A DNA stretch of 46,902 bases from Candidatus Rokuibacteriota bacterium (GTDB lineage Bacteria; Methylomirabilota; Methylomirabilia; Rokubacteriales; CSP1-6), in contig QHSL01000014.1 in the NCBI GenBank assembly GCA_003220435.1, positions 1 to 46,902 of the forward strand, given 5' to 3'. Of the stretch, positions 16,496 through 25,504 are shown in pieces. A model generated the notes under the pieces. The model did not search any database, had not been told where the DNA came from, and saw nothing but the letters and a program-made list of their open reading frames with translations. Numbering within the stretch: the first letter of the stretch is position 1; each line of letters begins with the position of its first letter. Both the position numbers and the translations under genes were made by a program.

Positions 16496-19400
16496 ATGCG
16501 CTGCAATCGGTGCCACCGCGAGGCTCCTCCCGACGCTCAGTTCTGTCCTGAGTGCGGGGCGCGGCTCGCTCTCACCTGCTCCGAGTGCGGCACCGAAAAC
16601 GGTCTCGACCACAAGTTCTGCAAGAAGTGCGGCCGCCCGCTCGTGGCGCCGACGACGAGTGAGAAGGAATCGCCGAAGTTCACCTCGCCGCAGAGCTATA
16701 CACCTCGCCACCTCGCCGAAAAGATCCTCACCTCCAAGGGCGCGATGGAGGGCGAGCGCAAGCAAGTCACGGTGCTGTTCTGCGACATCGCCAACTCGAC
16801 CGCCCTGGCGCAACGCGTAGGTGCGGAGGCGATGCACACCGTGCTCGAGCGGTTCTTCGAGCTGGCGCTGGCCGAGGTCCACCACTACGAGGGCACCGTC
16901 AATCAGTTTCTGGGCGACGGCTTCATGGCGCTGTTCGGCGCGCCCATTGCGCACGAGGATGACGCACGGCGTGCCGTGCTCGCGGCCCTCGGCATCCAGC
17001 GGCGCCTCCACGAGCACCAGGCACCCTCGGCCGAAGTCCTCGGCGACGTCACGGTCCGGATGGGCCTCAACACCGGGTTCGTCGTGATCGGCAGGATCGG
17101 CGACAACTTGCGCATGGATTACACCGCGGTGGGGGACACGACGAATCTCGCCGCCCGCTTGCAGCAGGCCGCCGAGCCCGGGACGATGTTGATCAGCGAG
17201 TCGACGCATCGATTGGTGCAGGGCGCCGTCCGCGCCGAGCGCATGGCGCCTCTCTCGGTCAAGGGCAAGAGCGAGCCCGTCGAGGCGCACCGCCTCCTCG
17301 GGCTGGCGCCCCGCCGCTCGGCGCTCGAGGAGCGGACCACGAGGTTGCTCGGCCAGTTCGTGGGACGCGCACGCGAGACGGGCGTGCTGCAGGATCTCTA
17401 CACACAGGTCGTGGACGGTCACGGCCAGGTCGTCGGAGTCGTGGGTGAGCCTGGCATGGGGAAATCGCGCCTGCTCCACGAGTTCCGACGTGGGCTCGGC
17501 AGCCGACCGGTGACCGTTCTCGAGGGTCGCTGCGTCTCGTACGGCGGCTCGATCCCCTACCTCCCGATCGTCGAGTTCCTTCGCAACAATTGTGGGATCG
17601 TCGAGGGCGACGCGCCCGACATCGTCGCTGACCGCATCGCCGCGGGCCTCAACGAGGTCGGGATGGCGCCGGCAGAATGGGAGATGTACCTGCTCCACTT
17701 GCTCGGCGTCAAGGACGCGAGCGGCGCGATCGAGGCCCTGAGCCCCGAGGCCATCAAGGCACGGACCTTCGAGGCCCTGCGTCAGATGAGTCTCAGAGGG
17801 AGTCGCCGCCGACCGCTGATCTTCATCGTCGAGGACGTGCACTGGATCGACAAGACGTCAGAGGAGTATCTCGCCTCACTGGTCGAAAGCCTCACCGCGG
17901 CACCTATCTTGCTCGTCACGACCTATCGACCGGGATACCGGCCGCCGTGGATGGACCGCTCCTACGCCACGCAGATCACGCTCCGGCCCCTGATGCGTCA
18001 GGACTGTTTGAGCGTGATGCAGTCCGTGCTCCAGAACGACCAGCTCTCCAGCGCCCTGTCCGAGACGATCCTGAACCGGGCCGAGGGCAATCCCTTCTTC
18101 CTCGAGGAGCTGGCGCTGGCGGTCGGCGAGCATCGTGAGCCTGGTCACGCGATCCCACACACGGTGCAAGGCGTGATCATGGCACGCATCGACCGGCTCT
18201 CCGAAGACACGAAGCGCCTGGTGCAGACGGCCTCCGTCCTCGGCCGAGAGTTTCCACTCACGCTCCTCGATCGCGTCTGGGACGGCCCCGGGGCGCTGCA
18301 TCCCCACCTTCTGGAGTTGAAGCGCCTCGAATTCGTCCATGAGCGCGCGGGGGCCGACGAGCCGGTCTACGTGTTCAAGCACGCGCTCACGCAAGATGTC
18401 GCGTACGACGGCCTGCTGACCCATCGGCGTCAAGCCCTGCACGGGGCCGCGGGCCGCGCGCTCGAGGAGCTGTACGCCGACCGCCTCGAAGAGATCTCCG
18501 GTTCGCTGGCCTACCACTTCGATCGGTCGGAGATCGCGGACAAGGCCGTCACGTATTTGACCCGGGTCGCGGACAAGGCAGCACGCATCTACGCCAACGC
18601 CGACGCGCTGACCCACCTCACCGCGGCGCTCGCTCACATCGGCCGACTGTCAGATGGGCCGGCGCGTGATCGGATGCTCCTCGACGTCGCGCTTCGCCAG
18701 GGATTCTCGCTCTACTTTCTCGGGCGCTTCACCGAGAGCGTGAACCATCTCCTGGAGCATCGCGAGCGGGTGGACCGGCTCGGCGATGCCGTGCTCGCCG
18801 GTCCTTACTATTTCTGGCTGGCTCACATGTACAGCCGTCTGGGAAACCAGGAGGTCGCCGCGCAGAGCGCCAGGCGGGCGATCGACGAGGCGAGCCGGTG
18901 CGGCGACGACGCGACGCTGGGCAAGGCTCATGGGCTCCTCGCTCTCGAGGGCCATTGGTCCGGCTCGGCCCATGACGGTATCCGGCACGGGCGAGAAGCC
19001 GTCGCGCGGCTCGAGGGCACCACCCAACAGTGGTGGCTCGGCATGGCGTATTTCTATCTCGCCGTCGATCACCTCCTGATCGGGCGGTTCTCGGAGGCGC
19101 TCGAGGCGACCGCGCGCGCCTCGGCGGTCGGAGAGGCCATCAGCGACACTCGGCTCCAATGCTACGCCGCGTTCACCAGCGGCTGGGTCGCGGCGATGCG
19201 CGGGGATCTGGACCTGGCCGTCGACGACTGCGAGCGCAGCCGCAAGCTCGCCACCGACCGCGTGAGCGGTGTCTATGCGGCCGGCTTCGTCGGGTACGCT
19301 CATGTCGAGCGCGGTGACGCCGAACCGGCAATTCCGATACTCGAGCACGTCGTGCGCGAGCTCGAGCAGTTCGGCTTTCCGCAGTGGCACGGGATGTTCA

Positions 19401-19795
19401 CGGCATCACTCGGCGAGGCCCTCAGGCTGACCGGCGATGCAACGGCCGCGCTGGAGCTGGCGCAGCGCGGCATCGCGATCGCGAGCGGGGCACGGTACCG
19501 GCTCGCGGTCGGCTACGGCCAGCGGATCCTGGGCCGGATCGCCAGGGACACCGGTGGCCATGACGAAGCGGCCGCGCACTTCGAAGAGGCGCTCGGTACG
19601 TTCACGTCGATTGGAGCCCAGTTCGAGGTCGGGCGGATGCGGCTCGAGCTCGCCGAGCTCGAAGCCGTGCGCGGCGATCGCGTCACCGCACTGGCACACG
19701 CCGAGGCCGCCGACGCCGCGCTGCGCGATCTCGACGCGCCGATCTACCGGACCCGCGCGCAGCGTCTGGTGGGCGAGCTTCGGCTGGCTCGGTAG
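16496..19795 (+). CDS. Zinc-ribbon, class III nucleotide cyclase, AAA ATPase and TPR regulator
   Basis: A 1099-residue multidomain protein. Residues 3-46 are two zinc ribbons (CNRC...CPEC and CSEC...CKKC). Residues about 85-265 form a class III adenylate/guanylate cyclase domain with metal aspartates in LFCDIANST and FLGDGFMALFG, and the AVGDTTNLAARL block carrying the transition-state Asn and Arg. An AAA/STAND ATPase follows, with Walker A GEPGMGKS near 316-324 and Walker B LIFIVEDVHWID near 442. The C-terminal 450 residues are TPR-like helical repeats. The catalytic residues look intact. Such proteins are common in soil bacteria and are thought to sense a ligand through the repeats; the role here is unknown. 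Confidence 0.9.
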   Translation: MRCNRCHREAPPDAQFCPECGARLALTCSECGTENGLDHKFCKKCGRPLVAPTTSEKESPKFTSPQSYTPRHLAEKILTSKGAMEGERKQVTVLFCDIANSTALAQRVGAEAMHTVLERFFELALAEVHHYEGTVNQFLGDGFMALFGAPIAHEDDARRAVLAALGIQRRLHEHQAPSAEVLGDVTVRMGLNTGFVVIGRIGDNLRMDYTAVGDTTNLAARLQQAAEPGTMLISESTHRLVQGAVRAERMAPLSVKGKSEPVEAHRLLGLAPRRSALEERTTRLLGQFVGRARETGVLQDLYTQVVDGHGQVVGVVGEPGMGKSRLLHEFRRGLGSRPVTVLEGRCVSYGGSIPYLPIVEFLRNNCGIVEGDAPDIVADRIAAGLNEVGMAPAEWEMYLLHLLGVKDASGAIEALSPEAIKARTFEALRQMSLRGSRRRPLIFIVEDVHWIDKTSEEYLASLVESLTAAPILLVTTYRPGYRPPWMDRSYATQITLRPLMRQDCLSVMQSVLQNDQLSSALSETILNRAEGNPFFLEELALAVGEHREPGHAIPHTVQGVIMARIDRLSEDTKRLVQTASVLGREFPLTLLDRVWDGPGALHPHLLELKRLEFVHERAGADEPVYVFKHALTQDVAYDGLLTHRRQALHGAAGRALEELYADRLEEISGSLAYHFDRSEIADKAVTYLTRVADKAARIYANADALTHLTAALAHIGRLSDGPARDRMLLDVALRQGFSLYFLGRFTESVNHLLEHRERVDRLGDAVLAGPYYFWLAHMYSRLGNQEVAAQSARRAIDEASRCGDDATLGKAHGLLALEGHWSGSAHDGIRHGREAVARLEGTTQQWWLGMAYFYLAVDHLLIGRFSEALEATARASAVGEAISDTRLQCYAAFTSGWVAAMRGDLDLAVDDCERSRKLATDRVSGVYAAGFVGYAHVERGDAEPAIPILEHVVRELEQFGFPQWHGMFTASLGEALRLTGDATAALELAQRGIAIASGARYRLAVGYGQRILGRIARDTGGHDEAAAHFEEALGTFTSIGAQFEVGRMRLELAELEAVRGDRVTALAHAEAADAALRDLDAPIYRTRAQRLVGELRLAR

Positions 19796-19805
19796 GTCCG
19801 CGCCG

Positions 19806-20732
19806 CTAGCGGCGAAACGCGCGGATGACCGTCCGTGCCCCGTCGACTCCGATCGGAGCGACCAGGATCGGGAGATCGACGCCGGCGCCGCGAAAGGCGG
19901 CGAGCTGCGCTCGGCAACGGTCCATTGGACCGAGGAGGCACACCGCGTCGAGGATCCGCTCGCTCAACGACGCGCCTCCGGCGCCCTTCTCCATCTGGGC
20001 GGCCTCGTCCGCAAAACCGCTCGCCCGAAAGAGTCTCTGGAAGAAGGGAAACGTCGTGTACAGTCCGAGGTTCTGACGCGCGGCCTCGCGCATCGCCTTC
20101 ACATCGTCGCCCAGAAACGTCGGCAGACCCAGGGTGACGTCGAGCTTGCCGAGGCCGGAAGCCTTGGCCCGGCCACGGTCGATCCACGCCTTGCTCTGCT
20201 TGACCCGCGCGGCCGACCAGAGAAACGGCATGATCCCGTCCGCGAGCTCGCCAGCGAGCTCGACGGTGCGTGAGGTCACCGCGGCGACATAGAGCGGCAC
20301 CGGCTTCGGTGAAGGCCGCTGGGGAAGATGCGTCGTCGGCCCTTCGCCCTTCAGCCACTTCCGCACTCCGCTGACATACCGTCGCAATGCGGCCGGGGGG
20401 TCTGCCATTTCGATCCCGAGCGCGCTGTTGACAGGGGGATGGCTGACGCCCAGGCCGAGCACGAAGCGCCCGCCGGTCGCGTCGGCGATGAGGGCCGCCC
20501 CCTGCGCACAGACGTACGAGTGGCGCAGATAGATGTTCGCGATCCACGTCCCGATGGTGATTCGCTGGGTCGCCGCGCCCATGAGCTGGGCGGTCGCCAT
20601 CACGTCATTGTTGACCTCGGTGGTGAAGATCGCATCGAACCCGGCCTCCTCTGCCTCGCGGGCGATTGTCTGCACATCGCGGGCACTCCAGCCCGCTCCG
20701 GGAATGACAGCGAGTCCGAGTCGGTCAGCCAT
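19806..20732 (-). CDS. LLM-class F420-dependent oxidoreductase-like protein
   Basis: A 308-residue luciferase-like (beta/alpha)8 protein. It starts DRLGLAVIPGAGWSARDVQT, has EAEEAGFDAIFTTEV, the ITIGTWIANIYLRHSYVCAQ block, and GGRFVLGLGVSHPPVN, which is typical of F420-binding members. VPLYVAAVTSRTVELAGELA follows. The likely cofactor is F420 or FMN, and the substrate is unknown. GGAGG precedes the ATG at 20732; the open frame upstream is not homologous. It ends 10 bases from the cyclase gene on the opposite strand. Confidence 0.88.
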   Translation of the reverse strand: MADRLGLAVIPGAGWSARDVQTIAREAEEAGFDAIFTTEVNNDVMATAQLMGAATQRITIGTWIANIYLRHSYVCAQGAALIADATGGRFVLGLGVSHPPVNSALGIEMADPPAALRRYVSGVRKWLKGEGPTTHLPQRPSPKPVPLYVAAVTSRTVELAGELADGIMPFLWSAARVKQSKAWIDRGRAKASGLGKLDVTLGLPTFLGDDVKAMREAARQNLGLYTTFPFFQRLFRASGFADEAAQMEKGAGGASLSERILDAVCLLGPMDRCRAQLAAFRGAGVDLPILVAPIGVDGARTVIRAFRR

Positions 20733-20814
20733 GGGAGCCTCCTTCAGCCACCAGGGGTGGCGCCGGGAGGGTAGCTCCATCGAACGATTGGGGTCAAGGA
20801 ACACTCGCAGGGTC

Positions 20815-20844
20815 TTGACCTCCCCGGGGCACTCCCCACATGAT
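20815..20844 (+). promoter_or_regulatory. Candidate sigma-70 promoter for the flavin monooxygenase gene
   Basis: TTGACC (20815-20820) and CATGAT (20839-20844) are separated by 18 bases, directly upstream of the ATG at 20855. Transcription would start around 20851, giving a nearly leaderless message, and indeed no clear ribosome binding site is present. Confidence 0.4.
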
Positions 20845-20854
20845 CTGAGCCACG

Positions 20855-22024
20855 ATGACGCCGGAGACGTACCTTGAGCGGGTTCGCGCGCTCCTGCCGT
20901 CGCTGCGTGAGCGCGCCCTCCATGCCGAGCAGCTCCGGCGGCTGCCCGACGAGACCCTCGCGGACTTCCAGGAGGCCGGACTCTTTCGCTGCCTCCAGCC
21001 CAAGCGCTATGGCGGCTACGAGCTCGATCCCGCGACGCTCTACCGGGCCGTCATCGAGATCGGCACCGTCTGCGGCTCGACCGCCTGGATCCTCGGCGTC
21101 GTCGGCGTTCACAACTGGCACCTCGCGCTTTTCGCGCCGCAGGCGCAAGACGACGTCTGGGGCAAGGACACGAGCATTCAGGTCTCCACATCCCTGGCGC
21201 CCACCGGCACCGTGACGCGGGTCGACGGAGGCTTCCGCCTCCAGGGCCGCTGGTCCTTCTCGAGCGGCTGCGACTTCTGCCACTGGGCGGCGCTCGGCGG
21301 CACCGTGCCCCCGCTCAAGGATGGTGCACCCCCTGACGTACGGACCTTTCTGGTCCCGCGATCGGACTACGCGATCGATGACACGTGGTATGCGGTCGGG
21401 CTCTGCGGCACCGGAAGCAAGGACGTGGTGGTGGACGATGCCTTCGTGCCGGAGTACCGGACCCACTCGTACCGCGATGCGTTCTATCTGACGAATCCCG
21501 GCGCCGCGGTCAACGACGCGCCGCTCTATCGCCTACCCTTCGGGCTCGTCTTTCCGGCGTGTATCAGCTCCCCGGCCATCGGCGTCGCGCTGGGAGCGCT
21601 CACGACGTTCCGCGACCAGACGACGACGCGCATCTCCCCGCGTGACCAGAGCCGGGTCGCCGAGGACCCGTTCGTGCAGTTTTCGCTCGCGGAAGCCGCG
21701 GCCGAGGTGACCGCCGCCCGCGATCGCCTGCTCGGCAACTTTACCGAAGCGATGCAGCTGGTCCGCGACGGCGCGGAGCTCTCCCTCGCCCAGCGGGCGC
21801 GCTATCGGTGGGATACCGCGAAGGCCGCGGATCGGTGCGTTCGCGCCGTCGATCGCCTGTTCGAGGCCAGCGGAGGCCGCGGCGTCTTCCTCGACAACCC
21901 CATCCAGCGGGCGTGGCGTGACGTCCACGCGATCCGGGCGCACGCCGGCAACAATCTCGAGAAGGCCGCCTTCGTGTTCGGACGTTCCGAGTTCGGCCTT
22001 CCGCCGCTCGATCTCAGGTTCTAG
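20855..22024 (+). CDS. Acyl-CoA dehydrogenase-fold flavin monooxygenase (HsaA/HpaB-like)
   Basis: A 389-residue protein of the group D flavin-dependent monooxygenases, which have the acyl-CoA dehydrogenase fold but hydroxylate aromatic rings using reduced flavin from a partner reductase. Blocks seen: LPDETLADFQEAGLFRCLQP and KRYGGYELDP near the N-terminus, GSTAWILGVVGVHNWHLALF, FRLQGRWSFSSGCDFCHWAA, VGLCGTGSKDVVVDDAFVP, and a C-terminal ASGGRGVFLDNPIQRAWRDV. The catalytic base Glu of true acyl-CoA dehydrogenases is not evident. The partner reductase is not in the window. Confidence 0.85.
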   Translation: MTPETYLERVRALLPSLRERALHAEQLRRLPDETLADFQEAGLFRCLQPKRYGGYELDPATLYRAVIEIGTVCGSTAWILGVVGVHNWHLALFAPQAQDDVWGKDTSIQVSTSLAPTGTVTRVDGGFRLQGRWSFSSGCDFCHWAALGGTVPPLKDGAPPDVRTFLVPRSDYAIDDTWYAVGLCGTGSKDVVVDDAFVPEYRTHSYRDAFYLTNPGAAVNDAPLYRLPFGLVFPACISSPAIGVALGALTTFRDQTTTRISPRDQSRVAEDPFVQFSLAEAAAEVTAARDRLLGNFTEAMQLVRDGAELSLAQRARYRWDTAKAADRCVRAVDRLFEASGGRGVFLDNPIQRAWRDVHAIRAHAGNNLEKAAFVFGRSEFGLPPLDLRF

Positions 22025-22087
22025 GGTCCTCCCGCGCCTCTTTGAGCGTCTCCGGAACTTCCACGGCGGAGGCCTGTCTAACGGGTC

Positions 22088-22951
22088 ATGAGCCACCTCC
22101 TCTCCGTGGATTCCGAGGTCACTGCTGCGCCGACCGCCGGAGCGCTTTCCCTCCGCTCGGGACGCCGTTGGGATCCGCGGCTCTATCAGATCGGCACGCT
22201 GGCCGGGCTCCTCGTTTATGGGATGTGGTGGCTGGACCTCGAGGTGCAGCCGCTGACCGCGGTGGCCATCGTCGCGAGCGTGCTCGCCACGCAGTTCCTG
22301 TGCATGCGCCTGGCCGGTCGGCCCCAGTTCGATCCGCGAAGCGCGCTCATCTCCGGACTCTCGCTCTGCCTCCTGCTCCGCACCGGGTCGACGGGCCTGG
22401 CCATGCTCGCCGCCGTGATCGCCATCGCCAGCAAGTTCACGCTGCGCGTGCGGGACAAGCACGTCTTCAATCCCACTAACTTCGCCCTGGTCGCGATGCT
22501 GCTCACCACCGGGGAGGTGTGGGTGTCACCCGGGCAATGGGGCAGCGGAATCGTCTTCGCCTTTCTGCTGGCGTCGGCCGGTGGCCTCGTCGTGAATCGC
22601 GCGGCCCGCGCGGACGTCACCTGGACCTTCCTCGCGTGCTACGCGGCCCTGCTCGGCGGCCGCTCGCTCTGGCTCGGGGAGCCGCTCGCGATCCCGATGC
22701 ACCGGCTGGAGAACGGCGCCCTCGTGCTGTTTTCCTTCTTCATGATCTCGGATCCCAGAACCACGCCGAATTCGCGGACCGGGCGCATCCTGTTCGCGGC
22801 GCTGGTGTCGCTGGGGGCCTACACGGTTCAGTTCTGGTTGTTCCGGACGAACGGCCTCCTCTGGTCCCTCGCCATGTGCTCGCTCGTTGTCCCGCTGATC
22901 GACCGCCTGTTGCCGGGTACGCGCTACCGGTGGAAAAGGAGCCTCGCATGA
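22088..22951 (+). CDS. RnfD/NqrB-family membrane protein without other Rnf subunits
   Basis: A 287-residue membrane protein with about eight to nine hydrophobic helices. It shares with RnfD the VRDKHVFNPTNFALV block after helix four and the SDPRTTPNSRTGRILFA block, the counterpart of the family's TDPxTSPxxxxGR region. RnfD carries a covalent FMN on a threonine in an SGAT-like motif; I see no such motif here. No rnfA, B, C, E, G or apbE gene is nearby, so this is not a standard Rnf complex. The stop overlaps the next start by four bases (ATGA), which ties it to the DUF2330 gene. Confidence 0.8.
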   Translation: MSHLLSVDSEVTAAPTAGALSLRSGRRWDPRLYQIGTLAGLLVYGMWWLDLEVQPLTAVAIVASVLATQFLCMRLAGRPQFDPRSALISGLSLCLLLRTGSTGLAMLAAVIAIASKFTLRVRDKHVFNPTNFALVAMLLTTGEVWVSPGQWGSGIVFAFLLASAGGLVVNRAARADVTWTFLACYAALLGGRSLWLGEPLAIPMHRLENGALVLFSFFMISDPRTTPNSRTGRILFAALVSLGAYTVQFWLFRTNGLLWSLAMCSLVVPLIDRLLPGTRYRWKRSLA

Positions 22952-24309
22952 AGCTCACGGCGATCTTCGTGACCGCCATGCTCGTCGTCGCGATCGCGGC
23001 ACCCACCGTCCTGGCCTTCTGCGGCTTCTATGTCGCCAAGGCCGATACCAAGCTGTTCAACCAGGCCTCGCAGGTGGTGCTGGTCCGCCACGAGAACAAG
23101 ACCGTTATCACCATGGCCAACGACTTCAAGGGAGACCCCAAGGAATTTGCCGTCGTGGTGCCGGTGCCGACCGTTCTCCAGAAGGGACAGATCCGGGTTG
23201 GCGATCGCGCGCTCGTCGAGCACCTCGATGCCTACTCCGCGCCCCGGCTGGTCGAGTATTTCGACGACAACCCGTGCACGCCCCACCTCCGGTTCGAGCT
23301 GCGAGGGTCCGCCGCGCCCATGACGACGTCGCAGGACAAGATGTCCGAGCGAGCCCACGGCCTCGGCGTCACTATCGAAGCCCGGTACACCGTGGGCGAG
23401 TACGACATCCTCATCCTGTCCGCGCAGGAGAGCGCGGGGCTCGAGACCTGGCTCCGGGATAGCGGCTATCGCCTGCCCGCGGGGGCGTCGTCGGTTCTGG
23501 GCAGCTATCTCAAGCAAGGGATGAAGTTCTTCGTGGCCCGCGTGAATCTGGAACAGCAGGCCAGGCTCGGCTTCACATATCTGCGTCCCCTCCAGATGGC
23601 ATTCGAATCACCGAAGTTCATGCTGCCGATTCGTCTCGGCACTCTGAATGCCGACGGGCATCAGGAACTGTTCGTCTACGCGCTGACGCGCACAGGCCGC
23701 GTGGAGACGACGAACTATCGCACCGTGCGGCTGCCCACCGGCATCGAGCTTCCGGTCTACGTGAAGGAAGAGTTCCCGCAGTTCTACCGGGCGATGTTCG
23801 CTCGGCAGGTCAAGCGCGAGGCCATGCGCGCGGTGTTCCTGGAGTACGCCTGGGACATGGCCTGGTGCGATCCCTGCGCCGCCGACCCACTCACTCCCGA
23901 GGAGCTGCGCAAGCTCGGGGTCTTCTGGCTACCGGAGAGCGCGTCCGGCGAATCCGGTGACCGGCTTCGCCGCGCGCCGGGGGGTCCCGTGAACGTCTTC
24001 TTGACTCGTCTCCACCTCCGCTACGACGCGGCGAGCTTCCCCGAGGATCTCGTCTTCCAGGAGACCGCCGACCGCGCCAACTTCCAGGGACGCTATGTCC
24101 TGCGGCATCCGTGGAAGGGAGAGGCGAAGTGCGAGGCGGCCGAACGCTACCGTCAGTCGCTTCGGGCCCGCGTCGAGCAGGAGGCCGGCAACCTCGCCTC
24201 GCTCACCGGCTGGGCCATCGAGGACATTCGCCGCAAGGTCGGTCCCGTCGGCGACAGCGAGCGCACACCCGACAGCCGCCCGTGGTGGCAGAAGCTGTTC
24301 GGGGAGTAG
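22948..24309 (+). CDS. DUF2330 exported protein
   Basis: A 453-residue protein starting with a signal peptide (MKLTAIFVTAMLVVAIAAP, cleavage near VLAF) followed by CGFYVAKADTKLFNQASQVV, the hallmark start of DUF2330 proteins. Further blocks are PKEFAVVVPVPTVLQKGQIR, YTVGEYDILILSAQES and NVFLTRLHLRYD. The Cys in FCGFYV lies right at the predicted cleavage point. The function of the family is unknown. GGAGCC lies before the ATG, which overlaps the stop of the RnfD-like gene; the two products likely work together at the membrane. Confidence 0.85.
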   Translation: MKLTAIFVTAMLVVAIAAPTVLAFCGFYVAKADTKLFNQASQVVLVRHENKTVITMANDFKGDPKEFAVVVPVPTVLQKGQIRVGDRALVEHLDAYSAPRLVEYFDDNPCTPHLRFELRGSAAPMTTSQDKMSERAHGLGVTIEARYTVGEYDILILSAQESAGLETWLRDSGYRLPAGASSVLGSYLKQGMKFFVARVNLEQQARLGFTYLRPLQMAFESPKFMLPIRLGTLNADGHQELFVYALTRTGRVETTNYRTVRLPTGIELPVYVKEEFPQFYRAMFARQVKREAMRAVFLEYAWDMAWCDPCAADPLTPEELRKLGVFWLPESASGESGDRLRRAPGGPVNVFLTRLHLRYDAASFPEDLVFQETADRANFQGRYVLRHPWKGEAKCEAAERYRQSLRARVEQEAGNLASLTGWAIEDIRRKVGPVGDSERTPDSRPWWQKLFGE

Positions 24310-24330
24310 TCGCGCGCGGGCACCGTTGCG

Positions 24331-25476
24331 CTAGTCGAACAGCGACAGATCGATCGCATCGCCCATCGTGCGGTAGCCCAGGTCGCTTGGGTGGAGGTGG
24401 TCGCCGCAGTCGTAGATCGGCAGCATCCGGGTCGGATGGTCGGGATCGCGTAACGCCCGGTCGAAATCGACGACCGCGTCGAAGTCGTCGGTCTTGCGCA
24501 GCCACTCGTTGACTTCCTGGCGCACCGCCTCGCGCTTCGGGTTCCAGGCACCGGGCAGGAAGGTCTCGTTCTCGAATGGGGTCAGCGTGCCGCCGACCAC
24601 CTTGATCCCGCGGGCCTGCCCGCGCACGGCGAGCTGCTTCAGCCCGGCGATCATCTGCGCGGCGGTCACCTCTTCTTCGGGCTTGCCGTTTCGGTTTCGC
24701 AGATCGTTGGTGCCCAGCATGATGACGGTATGCGTGACGCCGGGCTGCGCCAGCACATCCCGATCGAAACGGCGCAGACCGCTGTCGCCGCGGATGTCGT
24801 GCAGGATGCGGTTTCCGCCGAGCCCCTGGTTCATCACCGACATCAGCCGCCCGCCCCGCCGTGCCACGAGCCGGCGCGCGAGCTGCGAGGGCCAGCTGTG
24901 ATGGCCGTCATGGGTCGAAATGTTGGCGTCGGTCAGCGAGTCGCCGACCGCGACGATGGCGCCCGTCGCCGACGGCGCGACGACGTCGATGCCGCAGACG
25001 AAGTACCAGTCGTCGGTGAGGCGCCCGACCGGCATGACCTCTTCGGCCGCGAAATCTCCTGGCGGCGAGATGTAGTTGGTCTGCCGCGCGTAGCGTCCGG
25101 TGATCCCGAAGCTCACCGGCAGATCGGCCGGCAGGTGCACGCTGACCGCAAGGTCCGACAACGGCGCGAACGCCAGCTCGACTGGATCGCTGACCACCAG
25201 CGACCCGGCGGCAATCGTGGCGCGGGGCTCGCCGCCGAAGGTCAGTCGGCGGTTCGAGCCCGGCACGAGCGCCGGCCCCGTGCTGCGGACGCCGACGCGG
25301 GCCGCGCCGATCGCCAACGGGCGAGCGCCACACGCGTTCGAAATGCGCACGCGCAGCGTGCTGCCACCGATGCTGACCCGAGGCATCATCCGCAGCGTAT
25401 GGTTGCTGAAGGCGGCGCCCTCGGCGGGCGCGGGCGCCGCCGTCCAGGTCCCGACCCAATGCGCGTTGTCCGTCAT
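24331..25476 (-). CDS. SGNH/GDSL hydrolase
   Basis: A 381-residue esterase-type protein. A beta-rich N-terminal domain (residues 1-165, WVGTWTAAPAPAEG start) precedes the SGNH domain. Its blocks are complete: block I VAVGDSLTDAN with the nucleophile Ser, block II NQGLGGNRIL, block III MLGTNDLRN and block V DHLHPSDLG with the Asp and His. Substrates are typically acylated sugars or lipids. There is no signal peptide. GGAGGGGG precedes the ATG. It lies 28 bases downstream of the binding-protein gene on the same strand and so may be co-transcribed with it. Confidence 0.88.
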   Translation of the reverse strand: MTDNAHWVGTWTAAPAPAEGAAFSNHTLRMMPRVSIGGSTLRVRISNACGARPLAIGAARVGVRSTGPALVPGSNRRLTFGGEPRATIAAGSLVVSDPVELAFAPLSDLAVSVHLPADLPVSFGITGRYARQTNYISPPGDFAAEEVMPVGRLTDDWYFVCGIDVVAPSATGAIVAVGDSLTDANISTHDGHHSWPSQLARRLVARRGGRLMSVMNQGLGGNRILHDIRGDSGLRRFDRDVLAQPGVTHTVIMLGTNDLRNRNGKPEEEVTAAQMIAGLKQLAVRGQARGIKVVGGTLTPFENETFLPGAWNPKREAVRQEVNEWLRKTDDFDAVVDFDRALRDPDHPTRMLPIYDCGDHLHPSDLGYRTMGDAIDLSLFD

Positions 25477-25504
25477 GGTCTTCGCCCCCTCCGGCGAGAA
25501 GCGC

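Noticed and set aside
16310-17842. Long open frame of about 510 codons on the minus strand inside the cyclase gene
   Set aside because: It lies antisense to the well-supported cyclase-AAA gene, has Arg/His/Asp-rich composition and no family motif; long antisense frames are expected at this GC content.
22088-22951. Part of a classical Rnf or Nqr complex
   Set aside because: No other subunit gene is present and no SGAT-like flavin-attachment motif is visible.
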